The translations under genes were made by a program, and so were the position numbers. This document shows, piece after piece, positions 43,929-52,862 of a stretch of DNA of 64,000 bases. The notes under the pieces are model-generated. The model was not told the origin of the DNA. It searched no databases and was given only the letters and a program-made list of their open reading frames with translations. Within the stretch, counting starts at the first letter, position 1. Each line of letters opens with the position of its first letter. The stretch is from contig JARLGU010000052.1 in the NCBI GenBank assembly GCA_031292625.1, forward strand, positions 1 to 64,000. Direction: 5' to 3'. The stretch comes from Capsulimonadaceae bacterium (GTDB taxonomy: Bacteria > Armatimonadota > Armatimonadia > Armatimonadales > Capsulimonadaceae).

Positions 43929-46900
43929 GCCTTGAAGCGATTCGTGCAAGCGCCGGTTCCGGCAAGACTTACGCGCTCACAACACGCTACCTGCGCACGT
44001 ATCGAGCGGGCGCGTATCCCGAGGAGATCCTTGCGACAACGTTCACGCGCAAGGCGGCGGGCGAGATCCTGGGGCGCATCATGAAGCGCCTCGCGGAAGC
44101 TGCCGCCGATGCGACCGGCGCGTCGGCCGCCGGGCTTAGCAAAGACATTGGCGGCGCGCCTGTGACGACGCTTGAGTGCCGCAATCTTCTGGTTGCAATT
44201 TGCCGCCGCCTGAATCGTGTTTCGGTATCGACGATCGACAGCTTTTTCGCGGCGCTGCTTGGCTCGCTGCGGCTGCACGGCAATATCCCTCCACGCCTTT
44301 CCCCCGTGGCGGGCAGCGATCTGGCGGTGACTCGTGCGCGTCGCGAGGCGTTGCGCGGCGTCGCCGAACGGACGGGCGTCGACTCCCTGATCGAGTTTCT
44401 CGAGCGGCTGGACAAGGGACAGGTGCGCACCGCGATTACGGAAAGGCTGGACGACCTGATCCAAGGCGTGTTCGAGATGTACCGGGACAGCGAGGATGCC
44501 GCCTGGCGCGTGCTTTCACCGCCTCCTGGACGCGATGCCGCGGAGATCGTCGCGGCAATCGAGGCGCTGATCGCTGCCTCGCGGACGGTGAGCGACAAGC
44601 GGTATGTCAAGGCCCTCTGCGCCGACGCGGAAGCCGCCGCGGCGGAACGTTGGCTGGACGTCCTGGATGCGGGGCTCGCCAAGAAGGTTCGCGGCGGCGA
44701 GAGAACATATTACGGCAAGCCGATCTCCGACGATGTGTGCAGGGCATACATGGCGCTTACGGAACACGCGGCCTCTGTCTTGATCGCCCAACTCGCCAGG
44801 CAAACGGAGGCGACCGCGGATTTGCTCGGCGCGTTTGCGGAGGAGTTCGACGCCAAGTGTAAACGCCAGGGCATCATGACCTTCTCGGACATCCCGCGCC
44901 TTTTGGCTGCGATCGTCTTGCGGATGCCTTTCGATGAAGTCGTCGCACGCCTCGATAGCCCGGTCCATCATCTCTTGCTGGATGAGTTTCAGGATACATC
45001 GCCGGTGCAATGGCAGATCGTTAAGCCTTTTGCCGATGCGGTCTGCGCTGGCAAGGACGGCACATTCTTCTGCGTGGGCGACGCAAAGCAGTCGATATAT
45101 GGATGGCGCGGGGCGGTTCCGGAGATCTTCGATAGTCTCGACAAAGACATCGCAGGGCTCACCTGGTCCGATAGCAGCGCGAGCTACCGGTCATCCGAAT
45201 ATGTGCTTGCGGCGGTGAACAAGGTGTTCGGTTCTTTGCAGGGCAATTGGGGGCTTAGCAAATATCCAGACGTTGGCGAACAGTGGGCGCAAAAGTACAA
45301 GCCGCATACTGCCATGAAGGCGCTTCCCGGTTATGTGGAGCTGATCGCGGCGCCGGACGGTTCTGAGGCGGCCGAGCCGGACGACTCCCTCCAGGACGAA
45401 TCTGACTTTGCCAGCTCCTCTCCGTTTGCATATGAGGCGAGGCGGATCGCCGCGATCGCGCGGAATGCGCCGCGCTGCTCGGTCGGCGTGCTGATGCGCA
45501 AGAATAAGGCGGTCGCCGCGATGATTGCCGCGCTTCGATCTCTGGGCCTTGATGCCAGCGAGGAGGGCGGTAATCCGATTGACGGCGAGCCAGCGGTCGA
45601 ACTCGTTCTTTCGGCGATGACGCTTGCCGACCACCCGGGCGACACGGCTTGCGCATACCATGTCCTTAAATCTCCGCTGGCGGCTGCGATTTCGCTGAGC
45701 GGACTCGACGACGCTTCTCGCGAGGCTGCAGCGTCGGAGATACGCGCGCGTCTGATTAACGACGGATACGCGCTTGTGGTCAAGGAGTGGGCGCAGGTAT
45801 TAGCCAGTCGCACCGCGAGGCGCGGGGCGCGGAAGCTGGTTCAGCTTGTCGATTTGGCTGGCGCATTCGAGCGGGACTCCTCGTTGCGTCCATCCGATTT
45901 CGTCTCGTATGTTCGGGCCGCTCAGGTCGATGATGCCGCTGAGACACGTGTCCGCGTGATGAGCGTCCACAAGTCGAAAGGCCTTGAATTCGACATTGTC
46001 TTCCTGCCGGAATTGGGCGGCAAGGTTCCTGCAATCGAACCAGCTTTGCTCGTCGATCGCGCGACTCCGGCCAGCCCGATTCGCGCCGTCTATCGCAATC
46101 CCTCAAAGGTCGTCCGCGAGGCTTGTCCCGCGCTCGAGGCCGCCTACGATAAGCAGATCTCGCAGGATGTGCGCGAGAGCCTATGCTCGCTTTACGTTGC
46201 CATGACGCGTGCTCGTTATGCGCTGCATGTCTTCGTGCCGGGCGGGAAATTATCATTCAACCCAGGCAAACCGCCGGCATTCGTACCGGCGAATATCGTC
46301 AAGGCGGCGCTGGCGGAGGATCCAATCACCCTGAGCGACGGCGGCGAGCTGCTCTACCGGACTGGGGACGAGAATTGGTGCGACGCGCTGCCGGACGAAT
46401 TGAAGCTTCCCGTCGAACAGACGGACGATTCTGACGCCGCGTTGCGGACTCAACCACCGATGAAGACTGCGCCCGTCAGGCGCTTTCTGCCGCGCACGGT
46501 CCCGTCTCGCCTGGAAGACGAGGGAATTGTCACTATTGAGTCGATCCTTCGCCCCGAGAACGATGCGTCGCTGCTCTATGGCCGTGCGATGCATGCATTG
46601 CTCGCGACGGTGGAATGGGGCGGGGGAGCGCTGTTGTCTGATGCTGATCTGGAAAATTGCCTCCGGCACAGCGTGCCGGAACAACCTGCGCCCTGGTATG
46701 CGGAGCAAATCGAGGCGTTCAGGAGGCTGATGACGCAGGCGGCTATTCAGGCCGCGCTGTCGCTTCCAGATTTGGCTGCGGGGGAGCTTGTGAGCCTCTG
46801 GCGCGAGCGGCGGTTTCTGGTTCATATGGGCGACCGGGTGACGGAAGGCGTTTTCGATCGCGTCTTGCTCGTGGATCGCGGCAACAAGATCGTTCGAGCG

Positions 46901-47080
46901 AGCATCATCGACTTTAAGACCGACGATGTGCCGAAGTCGGCGGTCGCGATAAGGGCCGTGGGCTATCGCCCGCAGATGGATGCGTACCGGCAGGCGCTCG
47001 CGAAAATGCTGGACCTTGAAGAAAGTAAGATCTGCGCGACGCTGACGTTTCTTGCGCCCGGCGTCTCCATTTCGCTATAG
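43925..47080 (+). CDS. addA: AddA-like UvrD-family helicase/nuclease
   Basis: This 1051-residue helicase-nuclease is the main motor of AddAB. Walker A is ASAGSGKT (about 9-16), followed by ILATTFTRKAAGEI (motif Ia), HHLLLDEFQDTSPVQW (motif II), FFCVGDAKQSIYGWRGA (motif III), MSVHKSKGLEFDIVFLP (motif V) and SLYVAMTRARYALHVF (motif VI). The C-terminal nuclease shows LLYGRAMHALL, EGVFDRVLL, IIDFKTDD and QMDAYRQAL, all catalytic residues present. ATG overlaps the addB stop (ATGA), giving coupled translation. Together the pair processes broken ends for RecA loading. Confidence 0.93.
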   Translation: MSLEAIRASAGSGKTYALTTRYLRTYRAGAYPEEILATTFTRKAAGEILGRIMKRLAEAAADATGASAAGLSKDIGGAPVTTLECRNLLVAICRRLNRVSVSTIDSFFAALLGSLRLHGNIPPRLSPVAGSDLAVTRARREALRGVAERTGVDSLIEFLERLDKGQVRTAITERLDDLIQGVFEMYRDSEDAAWRVLSPPPGRDAAEIVAAIEALIAASRTVSDKRYVKALCADAEAAAAERWLDVLDAGLAKKVRGGERTYYGKPISDDVCRAYMALTEHAASVLIAQLARQTEATADLLGAFAEEFDAKCKRQGIMTFSDIPRLLAAIVLRMPFDEVVARLDSPVHHLLLDEFQDTSPVQWQIVKPFADAVCAGKDGTFFCVGDAKQSIYGWRGAVPEIFDSLDKDIAGLTWSDSSASYRSSEYVLAAVNKVFGSLQGNWGLSKYPDVGEQWAQKYKPHTAMKALPGYVELIAAPDGSEAAEPDDSLQDESDFASSSPFAYEARRIAAIARNAPRCSVGVLMRKNKAVAAMIAALRSLGLDASEEGGNPIDGEPAVELVLSAMTLADHPGDTACAYHVLKSPLAAAISLSGLDDASREAAASEIRARLINDGYALVVKEWAQVLASRTARRGARKLVQLVDLAGAFERDSSLRPSDFVSYVRAAQVDDAAETRVRVMSVHKSKGLEFDIVFLPELGGKVPAIEPALLVDRATPASPIRAVYRNPSKVVREACPALEAAYDKQISQDVRESLCSLYVAMTRARYALHVFVPGGKLSFNPGKPPAFVPANIVKAALAEDPITLSDGGELLYRTGDENWCDALPDELKLPVEQTDDSDAALRTQPPMKTAPVRRFLPRTVPSRLEDEGIVTIESILRPENDASLLYGRAMHALLATVEWGGGALLSDADLENCLRHSVPEQPAPWYAEQIEAFRRLMTQAAIQAALSLPDLAAGELVSLWRERRFLVHMGDRVTEGVFDRVLLVDRGNKIVRASIIDFKTDDVPKSAVAIRAVGYRPQMDAYRQALAKMLDLEESKICATLTFLAPGVSISL

Positions 47081-47160
47081 GTCCACGGACGCGACGGATT
47101 AGTCCGGAATGCGATTGGGTAATTCTCTCTGGACAGGTTCGTTTCGTTTGTGCGAATTTT

Positions 47161-47182
47161 AATTGTTAATTAATTAACAATT
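47161..47182. promoter_or_regulatory. 22-bp perfect palindrome
   Basis: It reads AATTGTTAATT and its exact inverse without a spacer. It lies about 75 bases upstream of the sdh -35 box and 80 bases after the addA stop. It is a strong candidate for a dimeric repressor or activator site. Its AT content also makes a chance origin possible. Confidence 0.55.
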
Positions 47183-47254
47183 TAGTATTTAATAGATATA
47201 TTCCAAAATAAATCAATATATCTCTATAATCGATCTTGCAAAATCGAATGCCCT

Positions 47255-47283
47255 TTGACATCGCCGTCGATTACCGGGATAAT
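47255..47283 (+). promoter_or_regulatory. Sigma-70-type promoter of sdhCAB
   Basis: TTGACA (47255-47260) and GATAAT (47278-47283) are separated by 17 bases. The position fits transcription of the succinate dehydrogenase operon. Confidence 0.7.
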
Positions 47284-47452
47284 TTTAGTCAACGTGATTT
47301 TGGTCGCGTGTTTGGGAGGTTGGCTGTCATTGCCGCCTTAGCGGGTATGCTTTACATTATTAAGCAAGAACCGCTGGTTGTAAATTAGTGTTGTTGTGTT
47401 GGGCGTGGATGATGGCACTTCCGCGTTCAAAGAAGTCCTGAGGAGGACAAAG

Positions 47453-48271
47453 ATGGCTGAAGTTAGGAACGCCCCTGGTACGCAGCCGCTGACACCGGGT
47501 AAAGCCGGGCTCGGCGTGACTCAGAGGCAAGACCCGTGGTGGGCTGAGTGGTTGGGGACAGTTGTGGGCCTTGGCATTCTTGGCGTCTACGCGTTTGTGG
47601 CCGCTGAGATGGGGAAAGGACAGTGGGGACCGTACTTGTCTCCGTTTTACTCGCCCGAGTTTCTCCAGCTGCCTAAGCTGTTCCACGTGGCGACGCTCCC
47701 CGCCGGCATCCCGATCGCCTTGATCCCTCTCGTCGTGATCCTGGGCTTTCGTGGGACGTGTTACTATTACCGCAAAGCGTATTATCGCGCATTCTTCGCC
47801 GATCCGGCGGGTTGTGCGGTGGGCGAGGCGCGGACGGATTACGCGGGGGAGACCCGCTGGCCGTGGCTGATCCAGAACGCGCACCGGTACTTCATGTACC
47901 TGGCGACGATCGCGTTGATCTTCCTCTGGTTCGACACGGTCGTTGCCTTCTTCCCCGGTGTCGGCGGCCATTCGGAGTTCGGCTCGGTCAACTTTGGTCT
48001 TGGTTCTTTCGTGATGCTCTTGAACGTTATCCTGCTGAGCGGTTATACGTTTGGGTGTCACTCGCTGCGTCACCTGATTGGCGGGAAGAACGACTGTATG
48101 TCGTGCGAGCCCTCTCGTCTGGCAGGGTGGAAGGCCGCGAGCAAGTTTAACGCAAAGCATATGCAGTGGGCGTGGGCCAGTCTGTTCTGGGTCTGCGCGA
48201 CCGACCTCTACATCCGTCTCGGCGGGCTAGGTTATCTGCAGCATGTTGAGAAATGGGGGGGCTGGCACTGA
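47453..48271 (+). CDS. sdhC: Succinate dehydrogenase membrane anchor / cytochrome b subunit
   Basis: This 272-residue membrane subunit has about five helices. FRGTCYYYRKAYYRAFF, AGETRWPWLIQNAHRYFMYLA and CHSLRHLIGGKNDCMSC resemble the long single anchors of actinobacterial-type SdhABC (the Rv0249c kind) and not the short SdhC/SdhD pair. Several His residues in helices (IQNAHRY, GCHSLRHL, KHMQWAW) could bind hemes. The ATG at 47453 is preceded by GAGGAGG; the longer frame begins at 47396. The stop overlaps the sdhA start by one base. It feeds electrons from SdhAB to the quinone pool. Confidence 0.85.
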   Translation: MAEVRNAPGTQPLTPGKAGLGVTQRQDPWWAEWLGTVVGLGILGVYAFVAAEMGKGQWGPYLSPFYSPEFLQLPKLFHVATLPAGIPIALIPLVVILGFRGTCYYYRKAYYRAFFADPAGCAVGEARTDYAGETRWPWLIQNAHRYFMYLATIALIFLWFDTVVAFFPGVGGHSEFGSVNFGLGSFVMLLNVILLSGYTFGCHSLRHLIGGKNDCMSCEPSRLAGWKAASKFNAKHMQWAWASLFWVCATDLYIRLGGLGYLQHVEKWGGWH

Positions 48272-50058
48272 TGGCTACCGTCGATTATGAAACACACGAG
48301 CATGATGTTCTCGTTATCGGATCGGGCGGCGCGGGACTGAGAGCCGCGATCGAGGCGTCCGCGAGCGGGCTGAGCGTCGGTCTCGTTTGCAAATCGCTCC
48401 TTGGGAAAGCGCACACCGTGATGGCTGAGGGCGGCGTCGCCGCCGCGATGGGAACCTGCGACCAGGACGATTCGTGGCAGACGCACTTCTACGACACGAT
48501 GAACGGCGGCAAGATGATGAACAGCTGGCGCATGGCCCAGCTACACGCCCAGCAGGCGGCTGATCGCGTTCGCGAACTCCAGGAGTGGGGCGCGTTGTTC
48601 GACCGGACCCCGAGTGGCGACTTCCTCCAGCGCGACTTCGGCGGTCACCAGTTTCGCCGCTTGTGCCATGTCGGCGATCGCACCGGCCTTGAAATGATCC
48701 GCACGCTGCAGGATAAGGGCGTACACCTCGGGATCGAAGTCTACATGGAGTGCGCGATAACGCGCCTCCTCAAGGACGGCGATCAGATCGCCGGCGCGTT
48801 TGGCTACTTCCGTCCGGACGGACGTTTTATCGTTTTCCGCGCAAAGGCGATCATCCTCGCCTGCGGCGGCATCGGCCGCTCCTATAAGGTGACATCCAAT
48901 AGCTGGGAGTGCACCGGCGACGGTCACGCCCTTGCTTACGAAGCCGGCGCCGAATTGCTCGACATGGAGTTCGTTCAGTTTCACCCGACCGGCATGGTGT
49001 GGCCTCCAGGCGTCGAGGGGCTTCTCGTCACGGAGGCGGTGCGCGGCGAGGGCGGCAAGCTGACGAACAACAAGGGCGAGCGGATTATGTCGAAGTACGA
49101 TCCGGACCGCATGGAGCTTTCCACGCGCGACGTCGTCGCCCGCGCGATCTACACGGAAGTCAAGGAAGGTCGCGGCACGCCGCATGGCGGTTGCTACCTG
49201 GACGTTTCGTACAAGAATCCGGCGACCGTTATTCGCAAGCTGCCCTCGATGTACCATCAGTTCAAAGAGCTCGCGAACGTCGACATCACGAAACAGGCGA
49301 TGGAAGTCGGCCCGACGACGCACTATGTGATGGGCGGGGTCCGGGTCAATCCTGACACGCAGCAGAGCCGGGTTCCAGGGTTGTTCGCGGCAGGGGAATG
49401 CGCGGGCGGCATGCACGGCGGAAATCGGCTCGGCGGCAACTCGCTTTCCGATCTGCTCGTCTTCGGCCGTCTTGCTGGGATCGGCGCCGTGGACTTCGTC
49501 AAGGGTCTTAAAAAGCAACCATCGCTGGATCAGGCTCAAGTCGATGATGCGGTCGTCGAAATGACGGCGCCGTTTGAGCGCGAGGGCGCTGAAACGGCCT
49601 ACGACGTTCACGCGGATCTGCAAGTATCGATGCAGCACAATGTGGGCATCTTCCGGACGGAAGCCGATCTGGCGGTGGGCATCGAGAATATCGGCAAACT
49701 GAACGAGCGGGCGAAAAAGGTGGTCGCCAAGGGTGGACGCGCGTTCAACCCAGGCTGGCATCTCACCCGCGAGTTGAAGAACATGCTGATCGTATCCGAG
49801 TCGATCGCTTTATCGGCGCAGCAGCGCAAGGAAAGCCGGGCGTCGCACAGCCGGCTCGACTATACGGAGTTCGATCCGGAATGGGCCAAGGTTAATTCCG
49901 TGGTCCACAAGGGACCGGATGGCAAAATGGTGATCGAGGCGGTTGCGAAGGACCCGATGCCCGAGGAACTGACGAAGATCCTCGCGGAGCAAAAAGAGCT
50001 GCAGCCGCAACGTGAGTTGAACAAGAAAGAGCGCCTTGCCAAGGCTGCGAAGGAGTAA
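48271..50058 (+). CDS. sdhA: Succinate dehydrogenase flavoprotein
   Basis: This 595-residue FAD subunit oxidises succinate to fumarate. The FAD Rossmann motif is VLVIGSGGAGLRAA (about 13-26). KAHTVMAEGGVAAAMG holds the His that usually carries covalent FAD. HPTG, RGEGGKLTNNKGERIM, STRDVVARAIYTEV and GGNSLSDLLVFGR are the remaining family blocks. The C-terminus is lysine-rich and extended. The ATG overlaps the sdhC stop. Length is normal for the family. It acts on the cytoplasmic side with SdhB. Confidence 0.97.
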   Translation: MATVDYETHEHDVLVIGSGGAGLRAAIEASASGLSVGLVCKSLLGKAHTVMAEGGVAAAMGTCDQDDSWQTHFYDTMNGGKMMNSWRMAQLHAQQAADRVRELQEWGALFDRTPSGDFLQRDFGGHQFRRLCHVGDRTGLEMIRTLQDKGVHLGIEVYMECAITRLLKDGDQIAGAFGYFRPDGRFIVFRAKAIILACGGIGRSYKVTSNSWECTGDGHALAYEAGAELLDMEFVQFHPTGMVWPPGVEGLLVTEAVRGEGGKLTNNKGERIMSKYDPDRMELSTRDVVARAIYTEVKEGRGTPHGGCYLDVSYKNPATVIRKLPSMYHQFKELANVDITKQAMEVGPTTHYVMGGVRVNPDTQQSRVPGLFAAGECAGGMHGGNRLGGNSLSDLLVFGRLAGIGAVDFVKGLKKQPSLDQAQVDDAVVEMTAPFEREGAETAYDVHADLQVSMQHNVGIFRTEADLAVGIENIGKLNERAKKVVAKGGRAFNPGWHLTRELKNMLIVSESIALSAQQRKESRASHSRLDYTEFDPEWAKVNSVVHKGPDGKMVIEAVAKDPMPEELTKILAEQKELQPQRELNKKERLAKAAKE

Positions 50059-50064
50059 TCGCAA

Positions 50065-50799
50065 ATGCCAGAAGTGAATTTTAAAGTCTTTCGCGGCAAC
50101 AGCGAGGGCGGAGAAGAGGTCGACTACAAAGTCGAGGTGACGGAAGGCATGGTCGTTCTCGACGCCATGTTCCAGATCCAGCAAACCAAGGCGCCGGATC
50201 TCGCGATCCGCTGGAACTGCAAGGCGGCTAAGTGCGGCTCGTGTTCGGCGGAAATCAACGGCAAGCCGTCTTTAATGTGCAAGACGCGGCTGGATACGCT
50301 AGACCCGAGCAAGCCGGTTACGGTTCGCCCGATGCGCGCGTTCCCGATCATTAAGGATCTGGTAACCGACGTGTCGTTTAACTATCGCGTCAACAAGACG
50401 ATCCCGCCGTTCAAGCCGAAACCCGGGACCGACTGGAAGATGCTGCAGGAGGACGTGGACAGGGCGCAGGAGTTCCGCAAGTGTATCGAGTGCTTCCTTT
50501 GTCAGGATACGTGCCACGTTCTGCGCGATCACGCCAAGCACGAGCAGTTCGGCGGTCCGCGATGGCTGATCCGGGCGGCGAGCCTGGAGATGCATCCGTT
50601 GGACGTGGAAGACCGCATCCCGATGATCCGGGAGAAACTGGGCATCGGCTTCTGCAACATTACGAAATGCTGCACCGAGGTCTGCCCGGAAGAGATCCAC
50701 ATTACCGACAACGCGATCATCCCATTGAAAGAGCGCGTCGTCGACCGGTACTACGACCCGATCGGCAAGCTGATCCGGATCTTCACGGGAAACAAGTAG
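50065..50799 (+). CDS. sdhB: Succinate dehydrogenase iron-sulfur subunit
   Basis: This 244-residue subunit has a ferredoxin domain with a 2Fe-2S site (C52, C57, C60, C72 in NCKAAKCGSCSAEING and LMCKTRL). It is followed by 4Fe-4S/3Fe-4S motifs in KCIECFLCQDTCHV and NITKCCTEVCPEEIHI. It transfers electrons from the flavoprotein to the membrane anchor. It starts six bases after sdhA, and an intrinsic terminator lies 27 bases beyond its stop. Confidence 0.97.
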   Translation: MPEVNFKVFRGNSEGGEEVDYKVEVTEGMVVLDAMFQIQQTKAPDLAIRWNCKAAKCGSCSAEINGKPSLMCKTRLDTLDPSKPVTVRPMRAFPIIKDLVTDVSFNYRVNKTIPPFKPKPGTDWKMLQEDVDRAQEFRKCIECFLCQDTCHVLRDHAKHEQFGGPRWLIRAASLEMHPLDVEDRIPMIREKLGIGFCNITKCCTEVCPEEIHITDNAIIPLKERVVDRYYDPIGKLIRIFTGNK

Positions 50800-50825
50800 G
50801 CGCGTCCGGGACGCCATGATCGAGT

Positions 50826-50857
50826 GGGGCTCTTCGCAAGAGGAGCCCCTTATTTTT
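50826..50857 (+). terminator. Intrinsic terminator of sdhCAB
   Basis: GGGGCTC pairs with GAGCCCC (50826-50849), followed by TTATTTTT. It is the clearest Rho-independent terminator in the window. Confidence 0.85.
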
Positions 50858-51368
50858 GGACGCAGGGTAATTCATCTGCCTGCTTGCGAGAGTCGTTTCC
50901 TCCCTTGAAGCGTTTGTCATTGATCGAGGCGCCGAGAACATGTTTCCAGACGGCTCGTGCCGCCGGGGCAGTTTATTGCCCGCGCCTCGTTCACGGCGGT
51001 GATTTACGATGCCTCGTCGACACGCGTACGGCCTTTTGCCGCCATCGTCCGATCTCAGCGCACATCGTGAAGCTGTGAAACCGCTGTAATGGCCCTTTTC
51101 AAAAACGGCCACGGCGGCCGCAGAAACCGTCTTACAAGGCGTCTCGATTATTACACCCCCTCTTATTAGCGTTGTGGCTGCTATGCGTATATCATTTCGT
51201 GGAGATAATCGTTATCAACAACGATTGCACCCGCCATTGGAAGTATAATCATTGCCACGAACAGGATTTTCGTGCCGGCAAGATGGAGGGTCATTCCGCA
51301 AATCGCGGCTATTCGACTCCGCACGTCCTCATGCTCTCTGCTCGACCGTCTGCGCTTTGGGGTTAACC
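50858..51368. other. Gap holding element B, upstream of the GT39-like gene
   Basis: It has no gene. Apart from element B (50948-51133), it contains an AT-rich stretch near 51160-51260 that may hold the promoter of the glycosyltransferase. Confidence 0.5.
50948..51133 (+). repeat. Dispersed inverted-end element, copy B
   Basis: It is the partner of 2942-3119, in the same orientation, with the same left end (AGACGGC) and an inverted right end (ACCGTCTT). The internal hairpin is preserved with a compensating change (GGGCAG/TTGCCC versus GGGCAA/TTGCCC). Shared runs of 22, 16 and 23 bases are separated by substitutions and small length changes. It is not followed by the 12-bp direct-repeat segment found after copy A. 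Confidence 0.75.
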
Positions 51369-52847
51369 ATGACGCTCTCACAGGCCGCTCCAATTGAGGA
51401 TTTAGCATCTCGGGAGAAGTGTGGGCTTTCCGAGGACCTTGCGCGCGGTTTTCTGCTCGTACTCCTTGCCTTTGCCGCATCGCTTCCGCTTCTTATGAAG
51501 CTTCCCGCGCCATTCATCGATGAACCTGGTTTCATCGACCCCGTCGTTACGCTTTTACGGCATGGCTACCTGGGAACGGATTTGTACAACGGTTATGCGC
51601 TCGGGATGGAAAAGCACGTCTATTGGCAGCCGCCGCTGTATTTCCTGGCGCTCGCGGCCTGGTTTCGAGTGTTCGGTATCGGTCTCGCGCAAGCTCGCGC
51701 GTTTTCGCTGATCTGCTCGGTGGGAACCGTATTGCTTGTTTACGCGCTTTCGAGGCGCTGGGCGACTGCCAATCAAGCATTTTGTGCGTCCGCTCTCTGC
51801 GTCGTTTCTGTTTGGTTTCAATTCGACGCATCCGTTGCCAGGATGGATTCGCTGTGCATCTTTTTGACGTTTGCCAGCGTATTGGCGTATTTGCGCGCCA
51901 TTGATCGATCGGGGAAAAGATGGTACGGCGTGAGCGGATTGCTGGCCGGATTGGCCGTCCTTACGCATCCGCTTGGCGTCGTTGCGCTGGTGGTTGTAGT
52001 GACGCACTTCTTGTTCGTACGTAGGGATGTCCTCAGGCGCTCGGGAGAATTCGGCGCGTTCGTTGCATGTTTCGCGATATGCGTCGTTGCCTGGACGGTG
52101 TATATTCTGCAGGGTCCGGAGGCGTTCTGGATACAGATGCACGCGCAGTTCCTGCGTAAGGAACATCCGGAAATGCCGTGGTGGTGGCAGCTCTGGCTCC
52201 TGAGAAAGCATCCCGCCACAATATTGCTTGCGCTCGGCGCCTGTCTATGGCTGATCTTCGGCGGGTGGCGCAGAACGAATTGCGCGATTCTAGCGATCGC
52301 GGTCATGGCGGCATTTGTTTGCGCTTTGGGCGGGCGTGAGCAGACGTATCCATTCTATTACTTCTCCTGGGCATGTGTCGCAATCGCGGTACTGCTCAAG
52401 CACTATCAGGGAAGACGGATCGTTCTGATAGGGTGCTTGGCGTTGGCGATTTCAAACGAACTGGCGGGGCTTGGATACAACGTTTGGCGGTGTCGGCATC
52501 GAGACTATTCGGCGCTGTCGCGAACTCTTCGGGCCGCGATTCCGGCAGGCAAGAGCGTTTACATTGGTCTAGCCGATGTTTCGCCCTACTTTGCGTTGCG
52601 CGATAGAAACCCGATGCGCGCCGAAATCCCGGTCCCGCTCTCGAAGCCCAATGCACATGGCGTGGTGGCTTCTCAATGCGACTACATCGTGGACTCGCGG
52701 CCCGAGTTCGAGCGGCCTGACATTGTTGCGCTCATATCGAGCGCCAAGCCAATCGCGCGAGTCGATCAGGGCGATGGCTATCGGATCGTTGTGTTCGATC
52801 GACGCGCTTCTGCCTCGCGGATGAGTGATGCGGGGCAGGAACGATAG
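51369..52847 (+). CDS. GT39-like (PMT/ArnT-type) membrane glycosyltransferase
   Basis: This 492-residue multi-pass protein has an early luminal acidic motif (FIDEPGFID, like the DE motif of GT-C enzymes) after the first helix, and then about ten further helices. EKHVYWQPPLYFLALAAWFRVFG matches the family's second block. It likely transfers a sugar from a polyprenyl-phosphate donor to a lipid or protein outside the membrane. The longer frame begins at 51252, but the ATG at 51369 gives a short cytoplasmic start directly before the first helix. It is a single gene between element B and the convergent mscS gene. Donor and acceptor are unknown. Confidence 0.8.
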   Translation: MTLSQAAPIEDLASREKCGLSEDLARGFLLVLLAFAASLPLLMKLPAPFIDEPGFIDPVVTLLRHGYLGTDLYNGYALGMEKHVYWQPPLYFLALAAWFRVFGIGLAQARAFSLICSVGTVLLVYALSRRWATANQAFCASALCVVSVWFQFDASVARMDSLCIFLTFASVLAYLRAIDRSGKRWYGVSGLLAGLAVLTHPLGVVALVVVVTHFLFVRRDVLRRSGEFGAFVACFAICVVAWTVYILQGPEAFWIQMHAQFLRKEHPEMPWWWQLWLLRKHPATILLALGACLWLIFGGWRRTNCAILAIAVMAAFVCALGGREQTYPFYYFSWACVAIAVLLKHYQGRRIVLIGCLALAISNELAGLGYNVWRCRHRDYSALSRTLRAAIPAGKSVYIGLADVSPYFALRDRNPMRAEIPVPLSKPNAHGVVASQCDYIVDSRPEFERPDIVALISSAKPIARVDQGDGYRIVVFDRRASASRMSDAGQER

Positions 52848-52862
52848 TGTGAGCGGCCACGG

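Larger units (their letters stand above)
47081..47452. other. AT-rich control region before sdhCAB
   Basis: Bases 47150-47240 are the most AT-rich stretch seen in the window. It contains a 22-bp perfect palindrome and, downstream, a good promoter. No gene is supported. The leader to the sdhC ATG is about 160 bases long. Confidence 0.6.
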
